Below are positions 39,786 to 51,490 of a stretch of DNA of 64,000 nucleotides, piece after piece. The translations under genes and the position numbers were made by a program. The notes beneath the pieces were generated by a model. The model ran no database searches and was not told the origin of the DNA. It saw nothing but the letters and a program-made list of their open reading frames with translations. Each line of letters begins with the position of its first letter. Position 1 is the stretch's first letter. Location of the stretch: positions 1 to 64,000 of the forward strand of contig CANRCT010000007.1 of the NCBI GenBank assembly GCA_947629175.1, in the 5' to 3' direction. Source of the DNA: an uncultured Muribaculaceae bacterium (GTDB taxonomy: Bacteria > Bacteroidota > Bacteroidia > Bacteroidales > Muribaculaceae).

Positions 39786-40249
39786 TTAACGCCATGTATT
39801 GAAGACATCCGAATCCCATCTGATTGGATTCTCCGTAATATAAGAGTTGATCTTGTCATAAGCTCTCTGATCCCTTACGATGTGTTCATGGTATCTGCCT
39901 TGCCAACTGCACGTAGCTTTCTGGTAACAGCGGCCTTGAAATTCCCTATAATAACTGACAGCCTTGAATTGAAATGCTTATTGACTGTCGCTTCGCCATG
40001 CATTGGAGGATTTAGTGCGCCGGTATTTTGAGAAGATAGTGAACTATGGGCGGACGCGATGTATCGCGTCCCTACTATTTGCATCAAAATATGGATATGA
40101 TTGGGCATTACGATATGATTGAGAACCATTTTCCCGTCAATGACCTGCCCAAAAATGTGTCGTCTGCCGGCCGTACAGATTGTCACGAAATAAATGCCTT
40201 CATTGTAGTCGTGCCATGAAGCACGAAACGCATGCCTGTCGCTTGTCAT
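39786..40249 (-). pseudogene. Degenerate REP-associated tyrosine transposase (RAYT, Y1_Tnp)
   Basis: WHDYNEGIYFVTICTAGRRHIFGQ...HIVMPNHIHILMQI; tail WQGRYHEHIVRDQRAYDKINSYITENPIRWDSDVFNTWR in a different frame; apparent internal deletion before MPNHIH. Confidence 0.82.
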
Positions 40250-43083
40250 AATGGTTCGTTTTCTTCTTCTCCCGGCTCCGCCGCTTCGGCACGGTCGGTG
40301 GCGGCGGCTTCGGTGATGCGCAGGTATTCGTCGAGCGAGAGGCCGGCGCCGAGCAGCCGGGTGAAGTCGGGCTGCGAGATGACGATGGGACGGACGTCGG
40401 GAGTAAGCCCCGACTCGGGGGCGGCAAGAAGCATGGCGAGATAGCGCTCGGCTTCGGCGCGGTCGTTGAAGCCTCTGACGGCGAGCAGTCCGAGCGGGCC
40501 GAACTGCATCAGCTCCAGATCGAAGTCGCGCACTTCGAAGGTGGTGAAGTTATAGCTCGCAACATCGTAGAGCAGCTGATTTGGACTGACTGTGTCGACG
40601 GCAAATGCAAGAAGCAACATGTGGGGCGCCGAGTCGTCGTGATCGAACGCTACCGGAGGCACGCTGTCGGAGTCAGCGGTCAGAGCTGAATCGGCTGTCA
40701 GTCTTACCGACCAGATCATGCCGCGCACGTTGGCGCCCGTCGAGTTGATCCTGCGCCCCTTGAGGCTTTCGCGCAGCCATCCGGCGGCCAGAGGGCTGAC
40801 GTCGGCATCAGGATAGGATTCGACAAGATCCTTGAGTCGCGACTGGAATCCGGCGGCATCGCCCTGCGTGGCGTAGGTCAGCGCGTCGATGAAAAGAAAT
40901 TTGGGCAGAATCGGGCTTGTAGGCCAGTGGTCCGCGGCATACCGGGCGGCGCTGCGCACTGAGTCGTTGTCATCGGCCAGATAGGCTTCGTAGGCCTCGG
41001 CATAGAGCCGCTCCTGGCGCGAGTGCATCTCTTTGAGGTCGCGCAGATAGTCGGGATTGGCCATGGCGCTGCCGAGCGGCGTGTCGGCAAACTCGCCGGC
41101 CATCAGCAGTCGCCAGCGTTCGGCCTCCTCATTGTCGCCGGTGCGGGCTGCCATGAGGTAGAGATTGTGGTACAGCTCGGGGCGGTATACGTTGTCGGGG
41201 TACTGGCGCAGGAGCCGGTCCCAGTGGCGCCGGGCCTCGGTGTAGTCGTCGAGCTTGTCCTTCAGGATGAGTCCCATGTTGAAGAGCCCCTCCTGTATGG
41301 CTTCGTGGGCTTTATGGCGCGAAAGGCTGTCGGAGGGGATCTGTGCCAGCAGCGATGCTCGCGACAGTCCGCCGGATTCTTCGCCTGACGCTCTTGAAGC
41401 GTCAGGCGAGGGGGTGGCGGCTGTACTGTCGGAAGCCGCGAGGTCACCGATTTCCTCACCACCGGCTATGTCGGCGAATGTCGCCTTGTCGCGCCGGCGC
41501 CAGTTGTCCTCCGGCTTGCGGGTGCCCCATCTGCGGCGGAACTCCGCGCGGCCCGACTCCACGGCCTGACGGTTGTAGAAATACCACGCGCCCTCCGCCT
41601 CCTGGCGCGCAAAAGTGGCGGGAGCCGAAGCAGCGCTTCCGGCTGTGGGGATGTCGGCCGGATTGTCGGCGGCCGCTGCATCGCGGCGCTGGCGCTCCTC
41701 CTCTTCGGCGCGTGCCTTGTCGGCCTCGCGCTGCCGCTCGATGATGGCGTCGATTACGGCCAGCCGCTCGGCTTCGGGCATGTCGGCAAGGCGCAGCAGG
41801 GAGTCGTTGAGGCTGACGGTGCGGGAGTAGACGGCGAGCTCGTCGAGCACGTCGCTGCGGTCGCGTATCTGCCTGATGCCTTCGAAATCGTCGGGAAGCA
41901 GGGCCACGGCCTCGGCATAGCATGGCTGTGCATGGTCGTAGTCGGCACGCCCGAAGTAGAGCCGGCCCAAGGCGAGGCGGGCAAGAGCCATGTCGACTCC
42001 TCGCCGCTCCGATTTGTCGGCGGCAAGGGCATAGGAGTGCATGGCCATGGCTGTGTCGCCCAGAGCCATGTGGATATTTCCGGCGGCATAGTGTATCTGG
42101 TCGAGATAGCGGGCGTTGCGGTCGTAGCGTGTCATCCGGCCGAGGGCTTTGAGCTCGCCGCGGAGCTTTTCGGGCGACATGGCGTCGAGACCCACAGTCT
42201 CGCTGCGTCTGATCCGGGCATTGAATCTCATGGAGTAGGGCGACGATGCGCTTCCCTCCACCCGGCGGAACGCTTCGGCGGCTCCGCTCTTGTCGCCCGC
42301 GGCGAGCATTGCCTGACCGAGAAGATAGGTCAGCCGTGTCTTCTGATATCCGCGGGCTGTAGAGGCAGCCTGCCGCAGCGGGGCTACGGCTCCCTGCCAG
42401 TCGCGCCGTGCCAGAGCTATTCCCGCGCGGGCCAGCGAGTATTGATGGCGTAGTTCGGGGCTGACGAGATCGCTCTCCCTGACGCGTCCGAGCGTGGCCT
42501 CGGCTTCGCCGGTCCAGCCTTCGGCGAGATAGCTGCGGGCCTGCCATATGCGCGCTTCGGCCACTGTCTCCGGCAGCCATGTGAAATGGTTGGCCACATA
42601 CATGAATGTAGTGGCCGCCGGCAGGAACTCGCCGTCCATGTAGCGGGAGCGGGCCAGCAGCATCCAGGCATTGTGGAGGTAGGGATTATATTCCTCGCGC
42701 TGCATCCACCGGCGGTATTCGGGATCTGAGCGGCGTCCCGGCTGGCGTCGCGGCTTCTTCTTGATCGAACGGAGGCGTATCGCTTTCTGCGCTTTTTCAA
42801 TGGAGCGGCCGAAGTCGCCCTGCGGCTGTGGGGCTTTCGGATCGTGGCGCGCTTCTGCGGGGTGCAGAGGGAGCATGCGGGTAAAGTCGTCATCGTAATT
42901 GCGCTCCATGTCGCGGAGCGTCTGACGGTAGTGCTCCTCGCCGTTGAACATTATGTTGTAGCGCGTGATGAAGGCCTGATACTGACGGTTGGCGGCGCTG
43001 TTTTTGCGGGCCGAGCATCCGGGCGCCGACAGCAGCGCCGCGACGGCCGCGATCCAGAGTAAGAGCTTCGTCAGTCTATGCAT
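40246..43083 (-). CDS. porW: PorW/SprE-like TPR lipoprotein (T9SS/gliding)
   Basis: Lipoprotein CSARKNSAANRQYQAFITRYNIMFNGEEHYRQ, TPR-like repeats, long C-terminal region. Confidence 0.82.
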   Translation of the reverse strand: MHRLTKLLLWIAAVAALLSAPGCSARKNSAANRQYQAFITRYNIMFNGEEHYRQTLRDMERNYDDDFTRMLPLHPAEARHDPKAPQPQGDFGRSIEKAQKAIRLRSIKKKPRRQPGRRSDPEYRRWMQREEYNPYLHNAWMLLARSRYMDGEFLPAATTFMYVANHFTWLPETVAEARIWQARSYLAEGWTGEAEATLGRVRESDLVSPELRHQYSLARAGIALARRDWQGAVAPLRQAASTARGYQKTRLTYLLGQAMLAAGDKSGAAEAFRRVEGSASSPYSMRFNARIRRSETVGLDAMSPEKLRGELKALGRMTRYDRNARYLDQIHYAAGNIHMALGDTAMAMHSYALAADKSERRGVDMALARLALGRLYFGRADYDHAQPCYAEAVALLPDDFEGIRQIRDRSDVLDELAVYSRTVSLNDSLLRLADMPEAERLAVIDAIIERQREADKARAEEEERQRRDAAAADNPADIPTAGSAASAPATFARQEAEGAWYFYNRQAVESGRAEFRRRWGTRKPEDNWRRRDKATFADIAGGEEIGDLAASDSTAATPSPDASRASGEESGGLSRASLLAQIPSDSLSRHKAHEAIQEGLFNMGLILKDKLDDYTEARRHWDRLLRQYPDNVYRPELYHNLYLMAARTGDNEEAERWRLLMAGEFADTPLGSAMANPDYLRDLKEMHSRQERLYAEAYEAYLADDNDSVRSAARYAADHWPTSPILPKFLFIDALTYATQGDAAGFQSRLKDLVESYPDADVSPLAAGWLRESLKGRRINSTGANVRGMIWSVRLTADSALTADSDSVPPVAFDHDDSAPHMLLLAFAVDTVSPNQLLYDVASYNFTTFEVRDFDLELMQFGPLGLLAVRGFNDRAEAERYLAMLLAAPESGLTPDVRPIVISQPDFTRLLGAGLSLDEYLRITEAAATDRAEAAEPGEEENEPL

Positions 43084-43127
43084 GCGGCAAAGTTAGCGAA
43101 AAATCGGAAGATTGAGACCGCTGATTC

Positions 43128-43154
43128 AGCTATAATAGCTAAAATAGCTAAGAT
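43128..43154 (-). repeat. 9-nt tandem repeat array (AGCTANNAT), 3 units
   Basis: agctataat agctaaaat agctaagat; same unit as 24412-24459 in reverse complement. Confidence 0.85.
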
Positions 43155-43162
43155 ATAAAGGA

Positions 43163-43198
43163 GAGAGTGCCCGCGGTCGCAAAACCGCGGGCACTCTC
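43163..43198 (-). terminator. groL terminator
   Basis: 15-bp perfect arms gagagtgcccgcggt/accgcgggcactctc. Confidence 0.88.
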
Positions 43199-43223
43199 CT
43201 GATAAATATTTTCGGTCAGAGGC

Positions 43224-44885
<1,662 letters not shown>

Positions 44886-44917
44886 TTATGTTCGGTCATG
44901 AGGGAGGCGCGCCCCAG

Positions 44918-45193
44918 TCAGTCCTCTACGATAGCGAGGATGTCGCTCTGACGCATGATGAGGTATTTCTCGCCCTCGAATTCGATTTCGTTGCCTGAAT
45001 ATTTGCCATAGAGCACGGTGTCGCCGGCCTTGACGGTCATCTCCTCATCTTTTGTGCCGCAGCCTGCAGCGACTACGGTGCCTTTGAGGGGCTTCTCTTT
45101 GGCGGAATCGGGGATGATGATTCCGGCCATTGTCACTTCTTCAGCGGGGACGGGTTTGATCAGCACCCGGTCGGCCAATGGTTTGATGTTCAT
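44918..45193 (-). CDS. groES: 10 kDa co-chaperonin GroES
   Basis: [35 protein letters not shown]. Confidence 0.97.
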   Translation of the reverse strand: MNIKPLADRVLIKPVPAEEVTMAGIIIPDSAKEKPLKGTVVAAGCGTKDEEMTVKAGDTVLYGKYSGNEIEFEGEKYLIMRQSDILAIVED

Positions 45194-45255
45194 GATTCGG
45201 TAGAATTTGTTTATTGTTTTTGTTTATGTTTGCTTTGATGTCGCATTAGTGTCAA

Positions 45256-45271
45256 TGCATATTCCGTGCCA
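45256..45271 (-). promoter_or_regulatory. Candidate sigma-54 promoter upstream of groESL
   Basis: Minus strand TGGCACGGAATATGCA, GG-N10-GC spacing; palindrome tgcca-aaa-tggca at 45295-45307 upstream. Confidence 0.65.
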
Positions 45272-45374
45272 AAGCGCGGTCGTGTCAGTCGGTCTGCCAA
45301 AATGGCAATAGGGCGTGGAGCCGCAATGGCATCAGAGAGTGAACGCCGCTGACCGGAGTAAAGTTCACGCCGAT

Positions 45375-46130
45375 CTACCTCTTGGCGTCACGGGGCTGAC
45401 GCAGCAGGCTTTCGATGGCCAGGCCGGCCAAAGTGAATCCGAATATGGCCGTGATGTGGCAGAGGGCGCCGTTGACGGCCCGCTTGCCGTAGGTCATGGA
45501 GCCGTCGGCCTCCGGTTCGTCGCCGGCATTGGCGAGAAGCTGCGGGGAGTAGACGCAGCGGAATTTGCGGCGAGGCATCGTGGCGTCGCGCTTGAACCGC
45601 CGTCGCAGCGCGGCGGCGAGCGGGCAACCCTTGACCTGCCAGAACTCGGCCACGCTCACCTGCGTCGGATCCGACTTCAGTGCGGCTCCCATCGAGGAGA
45701 AGAGGCGTGTGGAAGGGGTGGAAGTGGCGTGGAGTATCAGGGCGGCCTTGTCGGCGAGGGAATCGATAGCGTCGATGGTGACGTCGTATGCGCCGAGGTC
45801 GAAAGCGGCGGCGTTGTCGGCCGTATATCTCTGTTTCATGACAGTCAGCCGAAGCGACGGATTGATGTCGAGAAGCCGCTCGGCGAGTATGTCGGCTTTT
45901 TGGGCGCCTACGGTCGATGTCGTGGCCATGACCTGGCGGTTGATGTTGGTGACGGCTATTTCGTCGGGGTCTACGATGGTGATGCGTCCTATGCCGGTGC
46001 GGACGAGGCTTTCGGCAGTCCAGCCGCCGACACCTCCGATACCCAGCACGATGGCTGACGCGCCGGCGAGGCGCTCCATGGCCTCGTCGCCTATGAGGCG
46101 GCGCGTGCGGTCAAAAATTCGGTCGGTCAC
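45375..46130 (-). CDS. tcdA: tRNA threonylcarbamoyladenosine dehydratase (TcdA/YgdL-like)
   Basis: GIGGVGGWTAESLVRTGIGRITIVDPDEIAVTNINRQ; GTG start overlapping the upstream stop (GTGA). Confidence 0.88.
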   Translation of the reverse strand: MTDRIFDRTRRLIGDEAMERLAGASAIVLGIGGVGGWTAESLVRTGIGRITIVDPDEIAVTNINRQVMATTSTVGAQKADILAERLLDINPSLRLTVMKQRYTADNAAAFDLGAYDVTIDAIDSLADKAALILHATSTPSTRLFSSMGAALKSDPTQVSVAEFWQVKGCPLAAALRRRFKRDATMPRRKFRCVYSPQLLANAGDEPEADGSMTYGKRAVNGALCHITAIFGFTLAGLAIESLLRQPRDAKR

Positions 46131-46480
46131 GGTTCGGGATTTGAAAGGTTGTAGCGCAGCCGGTCGATGATCGATGGCCGCTCCTGGCGGATGTGCACCG
46201 ACGTGCGGTCGGTCTCCTTGTCGAGAAACACTATGGAGCTGTGGAGCGCCACTGCCACGCAGTCGTCGAAATCTATTATGCCGTGGATGTGGCCCAGAGG
46301 AAGACTGTGGAACGGCGAGCTCTCCGGTATGCTGCCTATTATCAGGGAATCGCCGTCGATCCCTATGGCATGTTCGAGAGGCAGCTGCTCGAAGAGCAGC
46401 GCTATGTCGAGCTCCTCGGGAGATGCCGGCCGACGCTTGCAGGTCTTGTAGATCGTATCGATTACTTTCTTTGTTACCAT
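46127..46480 (-). CDS. Conserved hypothetical protein upstream of tcdA
   Basis: 117-aa ORF overlapping tcdA start by 4 nt. Confidence 0.6.
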   Translation of the reverse strand: MVTKKVIDTIYKTCKRRPASPEELDIALLFEQLPLEHAIGIDGDSLIIGSIPESSPFHSLPLGHIHGIIDFDDCVAVALHSSIVFLDKETDRTSVHIRQERPSIIDRLRYNLSNPEP

Positions 46481-46604
46481 GTTTTTTCCATCTGGTCGTG
46501 GTGGCTTTCCGGCGGTCTTGCGGGCGCCGGCGCTCTGTTTTCTGATTATAACGGAGCAGGCGCGGATATTGTTTTACGGCGTAGACCGATAGGTGACACA
46601 TAAA

Positions 46605-46643
46605 AAGCGCTCCGATCCGCGCATGAGGGAGATCGGAGCGCTT
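46605..46643 (-). terminator. Terminator after decarboxylase cluster
   Basis: aagcgctccgatc/gatcggagcgctt. Confidence 0.85.
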
Positions 46644-46664
46644 GTGATGCAGATATGTCCGCGG

Positions 46665-47822
46665 TCAGGCGAGGAATCCGAGAAGGACGCCTGCGGCGAC
46701 TGCCGAGCCGATGACGCCGGCCACGTTGGGGCCCATGGCGTGCATCAGCAGGTAGTTGGACGGATCGTATTCCAGACCGAGGTTGTTGGAGATACGGGCC
46801 GACATCGGCACTGCCGACACGCCGGCGTTGCCGATCAGCGGGTTGATCTTCTTGTTCTTCGGCAGGAAGAGGTTGAATATCTTCACGAAGAGCACGCCCG
46901 ACGACGATGCGATGATAAACGCCATGAAGCCGAGGGCGAAGATGCCGATGGTCTGTGCGGTCAGGAACTCCGATGCCTGGGTGGATGCGCCGACGGTCAT
47001 TCCGAGAAGGATGGTGACGATGTCGGTCAGGGCGTTGCTGGCGGTCTTGGCCAGACGCGTGCAGACGCCGCATTCACGCAGAAGGTTGCCGAAGAAGAGC
47101 ATGCCGAGCAGAGGAATGCCCGAAGGCACTACGAAGCAGGTGAGCAGCAGGCCCAGGATCGGGAAGATGATCTTCTCGTTCTGCGACACGGCGCGGGCCG
47201 GTTTCATCTTGATCAGACGCTCGTTTTTGGTGGTGAAGAGGCGCATCAGAGGGGGCTGGATCACCGGTACGAGGGCCATATAGGAGTAGGCCGATACTGC
47301 TATGGCGCCCATCAGGTTGGGAGCGAGTTTCGACGACAGGAATATGGCAGTGGGGCCGTCGGCGCCGCCGATGATGGCGATGGCGCCGGCCTGGTCGGGC
47401 GTGAAGCCCAGCAGCAGGGCCACCATGTAGGCGCCGAAGATGCCAAACTGGGCTGCGGCTCCGATGAGCATCAGCTTCGGGTTGGCTATCAGGGCGGAGA
47501 AGTCGGTCATGGCGCCGATGCCGAGGAATATCAGCGGGGGGTACCATCCGGCCGATACGCCGTTGTAGAGGATGTTGAGCACGGAGCCCTCCTCATAGAT
47601 GCCTACGTCGAGACCTGCGGTGGTGTTGAACGGAATGTTGCCTATCAGTATGCCGAAGCCTATCGGCACGAGGAGCATCGGCTCGAAGTCTTTCTTGATG
47701 GCAAGCCATATGAAGAAAAGACCTACGGCCAGCATGACGAAATGCTCCCATGTAGCGTTATGGAATCCTGTGAGGATCCAGAACTGATGGAGATTGTTGG
47801 CTAAGAAATCACCGAATGACAT
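46665..47822 (-). CDS. Na+-translocating decarboxylase beta subunit (OadB/MmdB)
   Basis: [20 protein letters not shown], multi-[14 protein letters not shown]. Confidence 0.93.
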   Translation of the reverse strand: MSFGDFLANNLHQFWILTGFHNATWEHFVMLAVGLFFIWLAIKKDFEPMLLVPIGFGILIGNIPFNTTAGLDVGIYEEGSVLNILYNGVSAGWYPPLIFLGIGAMTDFSALIANPKLMLIGAAAQFGIFGAYMVALLLGFTPDQAGAIAIIGGADGPTAIFLSSKLAPNLMGAIAVSAYSYMALVPVIQPPLMRLFTTKNERLIKMKPARAVSQNEKIIFPILGLLLTCFVVPSGIPLLGMLFFGNLLRECGVCTRLAKTASNALTDIVTILLGMTVGASTQASEFLTAQTIGIFALGFMAFIIASSSGVLFVKIFNLFLPKNKKINPLIGNAGVSAVPMSARISNNLGLEYDPSNYLLMHAMGPNVAGVIGSAVAAGVLLGFLA

Positions 47823-47864
47823 AGCTTCTTTGTTTTATAGCTGTGGGTAATCAGGTGTTTCCTA

Positions 47865-48299
47865 TCATTCGAGGGTGATGAGCACTGCGCCTTCGAGCAC
47901 GGCTTCGCCCTGGCCTACGCTGACAGAGGCCACTTTGCCGTCGCGGCCGGCGTGGATGGCGTTCTCCATCTTCATGGCTTCGAGCATCACTACAGTATCG
48001 GCTGCCTTGACGGTGTCGCCCGGCTTGACGAGTACGGAGAGGATGGTGCCGGGGAGAGGCGCCTTCACCTGATGGCCCGAACCGGTGGCTTTCGGAGTGG
48101 CTATCACCTTGGCTCCGCTCTCGGTGCGCGGCGCTGCCGACGGACGCGGTGCGTTGACTATGTTGACCGGCTTGTCCTTGCGTTCAAGCTCCACCTTGTA
48201 GGGGATGCCGTTGACTTCAACCTGGGCTGAATTGTTGTCGATGTCGCCCACGGCTACCTTGTAGGTGTTGCCGTTGATCTTATATTTGTATTCTTTCAT
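47865..48299 (-). CDS. Biotin carboxyl carrier protein of decarboxylase
   Basis: VVMLEAMKMENAIHAGRDGKV biotinylation motif. Confidence 0.93.
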   Translation of the reverse strand: MKEYKYKINGNTYKVAVGDIDNNSAQVEVNGIPYKVELERKDKPVNIVNAPRPSAAPRTESGAKVIATPKATGSGHQVKAPLPGTILSVLVKPGDTVKAADTVVMLEAMKMENAIHAGRDGKVASVSVGQGEAVLEGAVLITLE

Positions 48300-48349
48300 T
48301 TCGTTTGATGATATGAGATGTTGTTAAGGGGTGATGGACGGGCCTCGTG

Positions 48350-49264
48350 TCAGTGGCGCGGTGCCTGACGCATGTTGTAGATTTTGGAGTTCCACGGCGA
48401 GTAGGCCTTGCGCACCTTGTTGATGGTGAGCACGGTGTTCTCGCGGTCGTGGGCGTCGAGATGCTCGTGGAGCGCCATGGCGATGGCGGCGATGGCCTCG
48501 CCCGAGTCGGAGTCGGGACGGTCTTCGCGTGAAAGCTCCTGAAGCTTCGATCCCTGCGACTTAGCTTTGTTGCCCTTCGAGTAGCGTTCGCCGATCTTGC
48601 TGATGATGTAGAAGCATACCGAGAGAAGCAGCAGGGCGGAGAACACTATGGCCATGGCCATGACGGTCATGCCGAAGCCATTCTTGTCGCGCTCGGCGAA
48701 CATCTCTACCTTGGAATTGGTGTCGCGGATCACGTTGGCCGAGCTGGGGGTCACGTGGGATCCCTCCGAACCGTCGCGCACCTCCCACTCTCCGGTGCCG
48801 TCTTCAGAGCGGGCATAGGTGGTGTTGGGCGCGAGCGATGCGGGCACCGTCACTTCGTCGATCAGGGTTTTGCCGTCGGCGTCATAAACGCCGATCCAGT
48901 TGTCCTGACCCGGGCGCAGGGTGAAATTCATGTGGAACGTGCCTTTCGTCGGCTCGCCGTCGGCCCAGAAGATCACGTGCTGGCGCTTGGGAATACGGGT
49001 GTTGACGTCGCCAAGAGGCACGGGGTATTTCTTCGGATCGGACGGGTCGTCGGTGATGAACACGCTCGATATCTCGAGCGGCGCGAAAGTGGAGTTGAAG
49101 AGCTCCACCCAGGCGCTGCGGCGGCCGTAGTCGTCGACGACGCTGCTGTCGTTGGTCACCATCACCTCATTAAGGCGCAGCCCCCTGCGGCCCTGTGCCG
49201 AGGCGTCGTTCGCCGCGAAGAGAGCCGCTGCTGCCACCAGCGCCGTTATAAAGATTTTCTTCAT
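48350..49264 (-). CDS. OadG-family subunit with N-terminal lamin-tail domain
   Basis: RLNEVMVTNDSSVVDDYGRRSAWVELFNSTFAPLEIS (LTD-like), then a single TM OadG-like segment. Confidence 0.82.
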   Translation of the reverse strand: MKKIFITALVAAAALFAANDASAQGRRGLRLNEVMVTNDSSVVDDYGRRSAWVELFNSTFAPLEISSVFITDDPSDPKKYPVPLGDVNTRIPKRQHVIFWADGEPTKGTFHMNFTLRPGQDNWIGVYDADGKTLIDEVTVPASLAPNTTYARSEDGTGEWEVRDGSEGSHVTPSSANVIRDTNSKVEMFAERDKNGFGMTVMAMAIVFSALLLLSVCFYIISKIGERYSKGNKAKSQGSKLQELSREDRPDSDSGEAIAAIAMALHEHLDAHDRENTVLTINKVRKAYSPWNSKIYNMRQAPRH

Positions 49265-49280
49265 GATGCGGACTGGTTTG

Positions 49281-50834
49281 TTAGAGAGGTATGTTGCCAT
49301 GTTTCTTGGCAGGATTGGTGAGTTTCTTGGTGGCGAGCTGCTGCAGGGCGCGGATAATGCGGAAGCGGGTGTTGCGCGGCTCGATCACGTCGTCGATATA
49401 TCCGTAGCGGGCTGCATTGTAGGGGTTGCAGAAGAGCTTGTTGTACTCGTCCTCCTTCTCCTTGAGTACGGCAGCGGGATCGGCCGACTCCTTGGCTTCC
49501 TTGGCGTAGAGCACCTCTACGGCTCCGGCGCCGCCCATCACGGCGATCTCGGCCGTGGGCCATGCGTAGTTCATGTCGCCGCGGAGCTGCTTGCAGCTCA
49601 TCACGATGTGGGATCCGCCGTAGCTCTTGCGCAGGGTCACGGTCACCTTGGGAACGGTGGCTTCTCCGTAGGCATAGAGCAGCTTGGCGCCGTGGAGTAT
49701 GACGCCGTTGTATTCCTGACCGGTGCCGGGAAGGAATCCGGGCACGTCGACGAGTGTCACCAGAGGTATGTTGAAGGCGTCGCAGAAGCGCACGAAGCGA
49801 GCTGCCTTGCGCGAGGCGTTGCTGTCGAGCACGCCTGCCAGATATTTGGGCTGGTTGGCCACGATGCCTACGCTCTGGCCGTTGAAGCGGGCGAAGCCGA
49901 TGATGATGTTCTTGGCGTAGTCGCGCTGCACTTCGAGGAATTCACCGTTGTCGATGATGGCGCCGATCACCTCATACATGTCGTAGGGACGGTTGGCCGA
50001 GTCGGGGATGATCTCGTTGAGCGAGTCCTCCAGGCGGTCGATCGGGTCGTCGCAGGGCACTACCGGCGGCTCCTCAAGGTTGTTCTGGGGTATATAGCTG
50101 AAGAGCTTGCGTATCACTTTCAGGCACTCCTCGCCGTCTTCGGCGGCAAAGTGGGCCACGCCGCTCTTGGAGGAGTGGACCTCGGCTCCGCCGAGCTGAT
50201 CCTGGGTGACATCCTCTCCCGTGACGGTCTTCACCACCTTCGGGCCGGTAAGGAACATGTAGGAGATCCCCTTGGTCATGATCGTGAAGTCGGTGAGGGC
50301 GGGGGAGTAGACGGCTCCGCCGGCGCAGGGACCGAGAATGCCGGATATCTGGGGTATGACGCCCGATGCGAGGATATTGCGCTGGAATATCTCAGAGTAG
50401 CCGGCGAGGGCGTTGATGCCCTCCTGGATGCGTGCGCCTCCGGAGTCGTTGAGGCCGATGACGGGAGCACCCATCTTCATGGCCATATCCATGATCTTGC
50501 ATATCTTGAGGGCCATGGTCTCGCTGAGAGATCCGCCGAACACGGTGAAGTCCTGGGCGAAGACGTAGACGAGACGGCCTTCGATCGTGCCGTAGCCGGT
50601 GACGACGCCGTCGCCGAGATAGCTTTTCTTTTCCTGTCCGAAGTTGTGGCAGCGGTGGCGCACAAACATGTCGATCTCCTCGAACGAGCCCTCGTCGAGG
50701 AGCTGTGCGATACGTTCGCGTGCGGTGTATTTGCCGCGCGCATGCTGTTTCTCGATGGCCTTTTCGCCGCCTCCGAGACGAGCTTCATTGCGGAGCGCTA
50801 TAAGCTCCTGCACCTTTTCAAGCTGGTTGCTCAT
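49281..50834 (-). CDS. mmdA: Acyl-CoA carboxylase/methylmalonyl-CoA decarboxylase alpha subunit
   Basis: [50 protein letters not shown]. Confidence 0.93.
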   Translation of the reverse strand: MSNQLEKVQELIALRNEARLGGGEKAIEKQHARGKYTARERIAQLLDEGSFEEIDMFVRHRCHNFGQEKKSYLGDGVVTGYGTIEGRLVYVFAQDFTVFGGSLSETMALKICKIMDMAMKMGAPVIGLNDSGGARIQEGINALAGYSEIFQRNILASGVIPQISGILGPCAGGAVYSPALTDFTIMTKGISYMFLTGPKVVKTVTGEDVTQDQLGGAEVHSSKSGVAHFAAEDGEECLKVIRKLFSYIPQNNLEEPPVVPCDDPIDRLEDSLNEIIPDSANRPYDMYEVIGAIIDNGEFLEVQRDYAKNIIIGFARFNGQSVGIVANQPKYLAGVLDSNASRKAARFVRFCDAFNIPLVTLVDVPGFLPGTGQEYNGVILHGAKLLYAYGEATVPKVTVTLRKSYGGSHIVMSCKQLRGDMNYAWPTAEIAVMGGAGAVEVLYAKEAKESADPAAVLKEKEDEYNKLFCNPYNAARYGYIDDVIEPRNTRFRIIRALQQLATKKLTNPAKKHGNIPL

Positions 50835-50890
50835 ATAGTAAGATTGAATTTTTTTTCGTGAGATTTCTTGTCAGAGTGGCCGGAGCCGGT

Positions 50891-51313
50891 TCACTTTTTT
50901 GCGGGATCCTCGCAGAGCTCCACGAGCGTGCCTACCGACGATTTCGGGTGGATGAAGGCGATATTGAGGCCCTCGGCTCCCTTGCGGGGCGCCTTGTCGA
51001 TGAGGCGTCCGCCCTTTTCCTCGATTTCGGCGAGTGCGTTGGCCACGCCGTCCTCCACAGCGAAAGCTATGTGCTGTATGCCGCCGCGACCGCCGTTGTT
51101 GGCGATAAACTTGGCTATGGCGCTGTCCTCGGCCGTGGGCTCAAGAAGCTCGATTTTGGTCTGTCCGACACGGAAGAAAGCTGTGCGCACTTTCTGGTCG
51201 GCCACTTCCTCGATGGCGAAGCATTTGAGGCCGAGCATATTTTCGTAGAAGGGGATTGCCTCGTCGAGGCTCGGCACGGCTATGCCGACGTGTTCGATGT
51301 GGGAAATGTCCAT
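50891..51313 (-). CDS. mce: Methylmalonyl-CoA epimerase
   Basis: HIEHVGIAVPSLDEAIPFYENMLGL; GGIQHIAFAVEDG. Confidence 0.92.
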   Translation of the reverse strand: MDISHIEHVGIAVPSLDEAIPFYENMLGLKCFAIEEVADQKVRTAFFRVGQTKIELLEPTAEDSAIAKFIANNGGRGGIQHIAFAVEDGVANALAEIEEKGGRLIDKAPRKGAEGLNIAFIHPKSSVGTLVELCEDPAKK

Positions 51314-51490
51314 TGTGGATAAAATGAAGATGTTTGTAATGATTTGTTATTCAGTGACTATACGCGCATTGCGGCATTCCGGGCCGACACTGTCGCCCGC
51401 CTGATGCCGCTTTGCACCGCAAAGATAGCAAAAATCGGCGATTTATCCTCCCCACGCCCCAAAAGAAATTGCATTGTTTCCCTCACCCCC

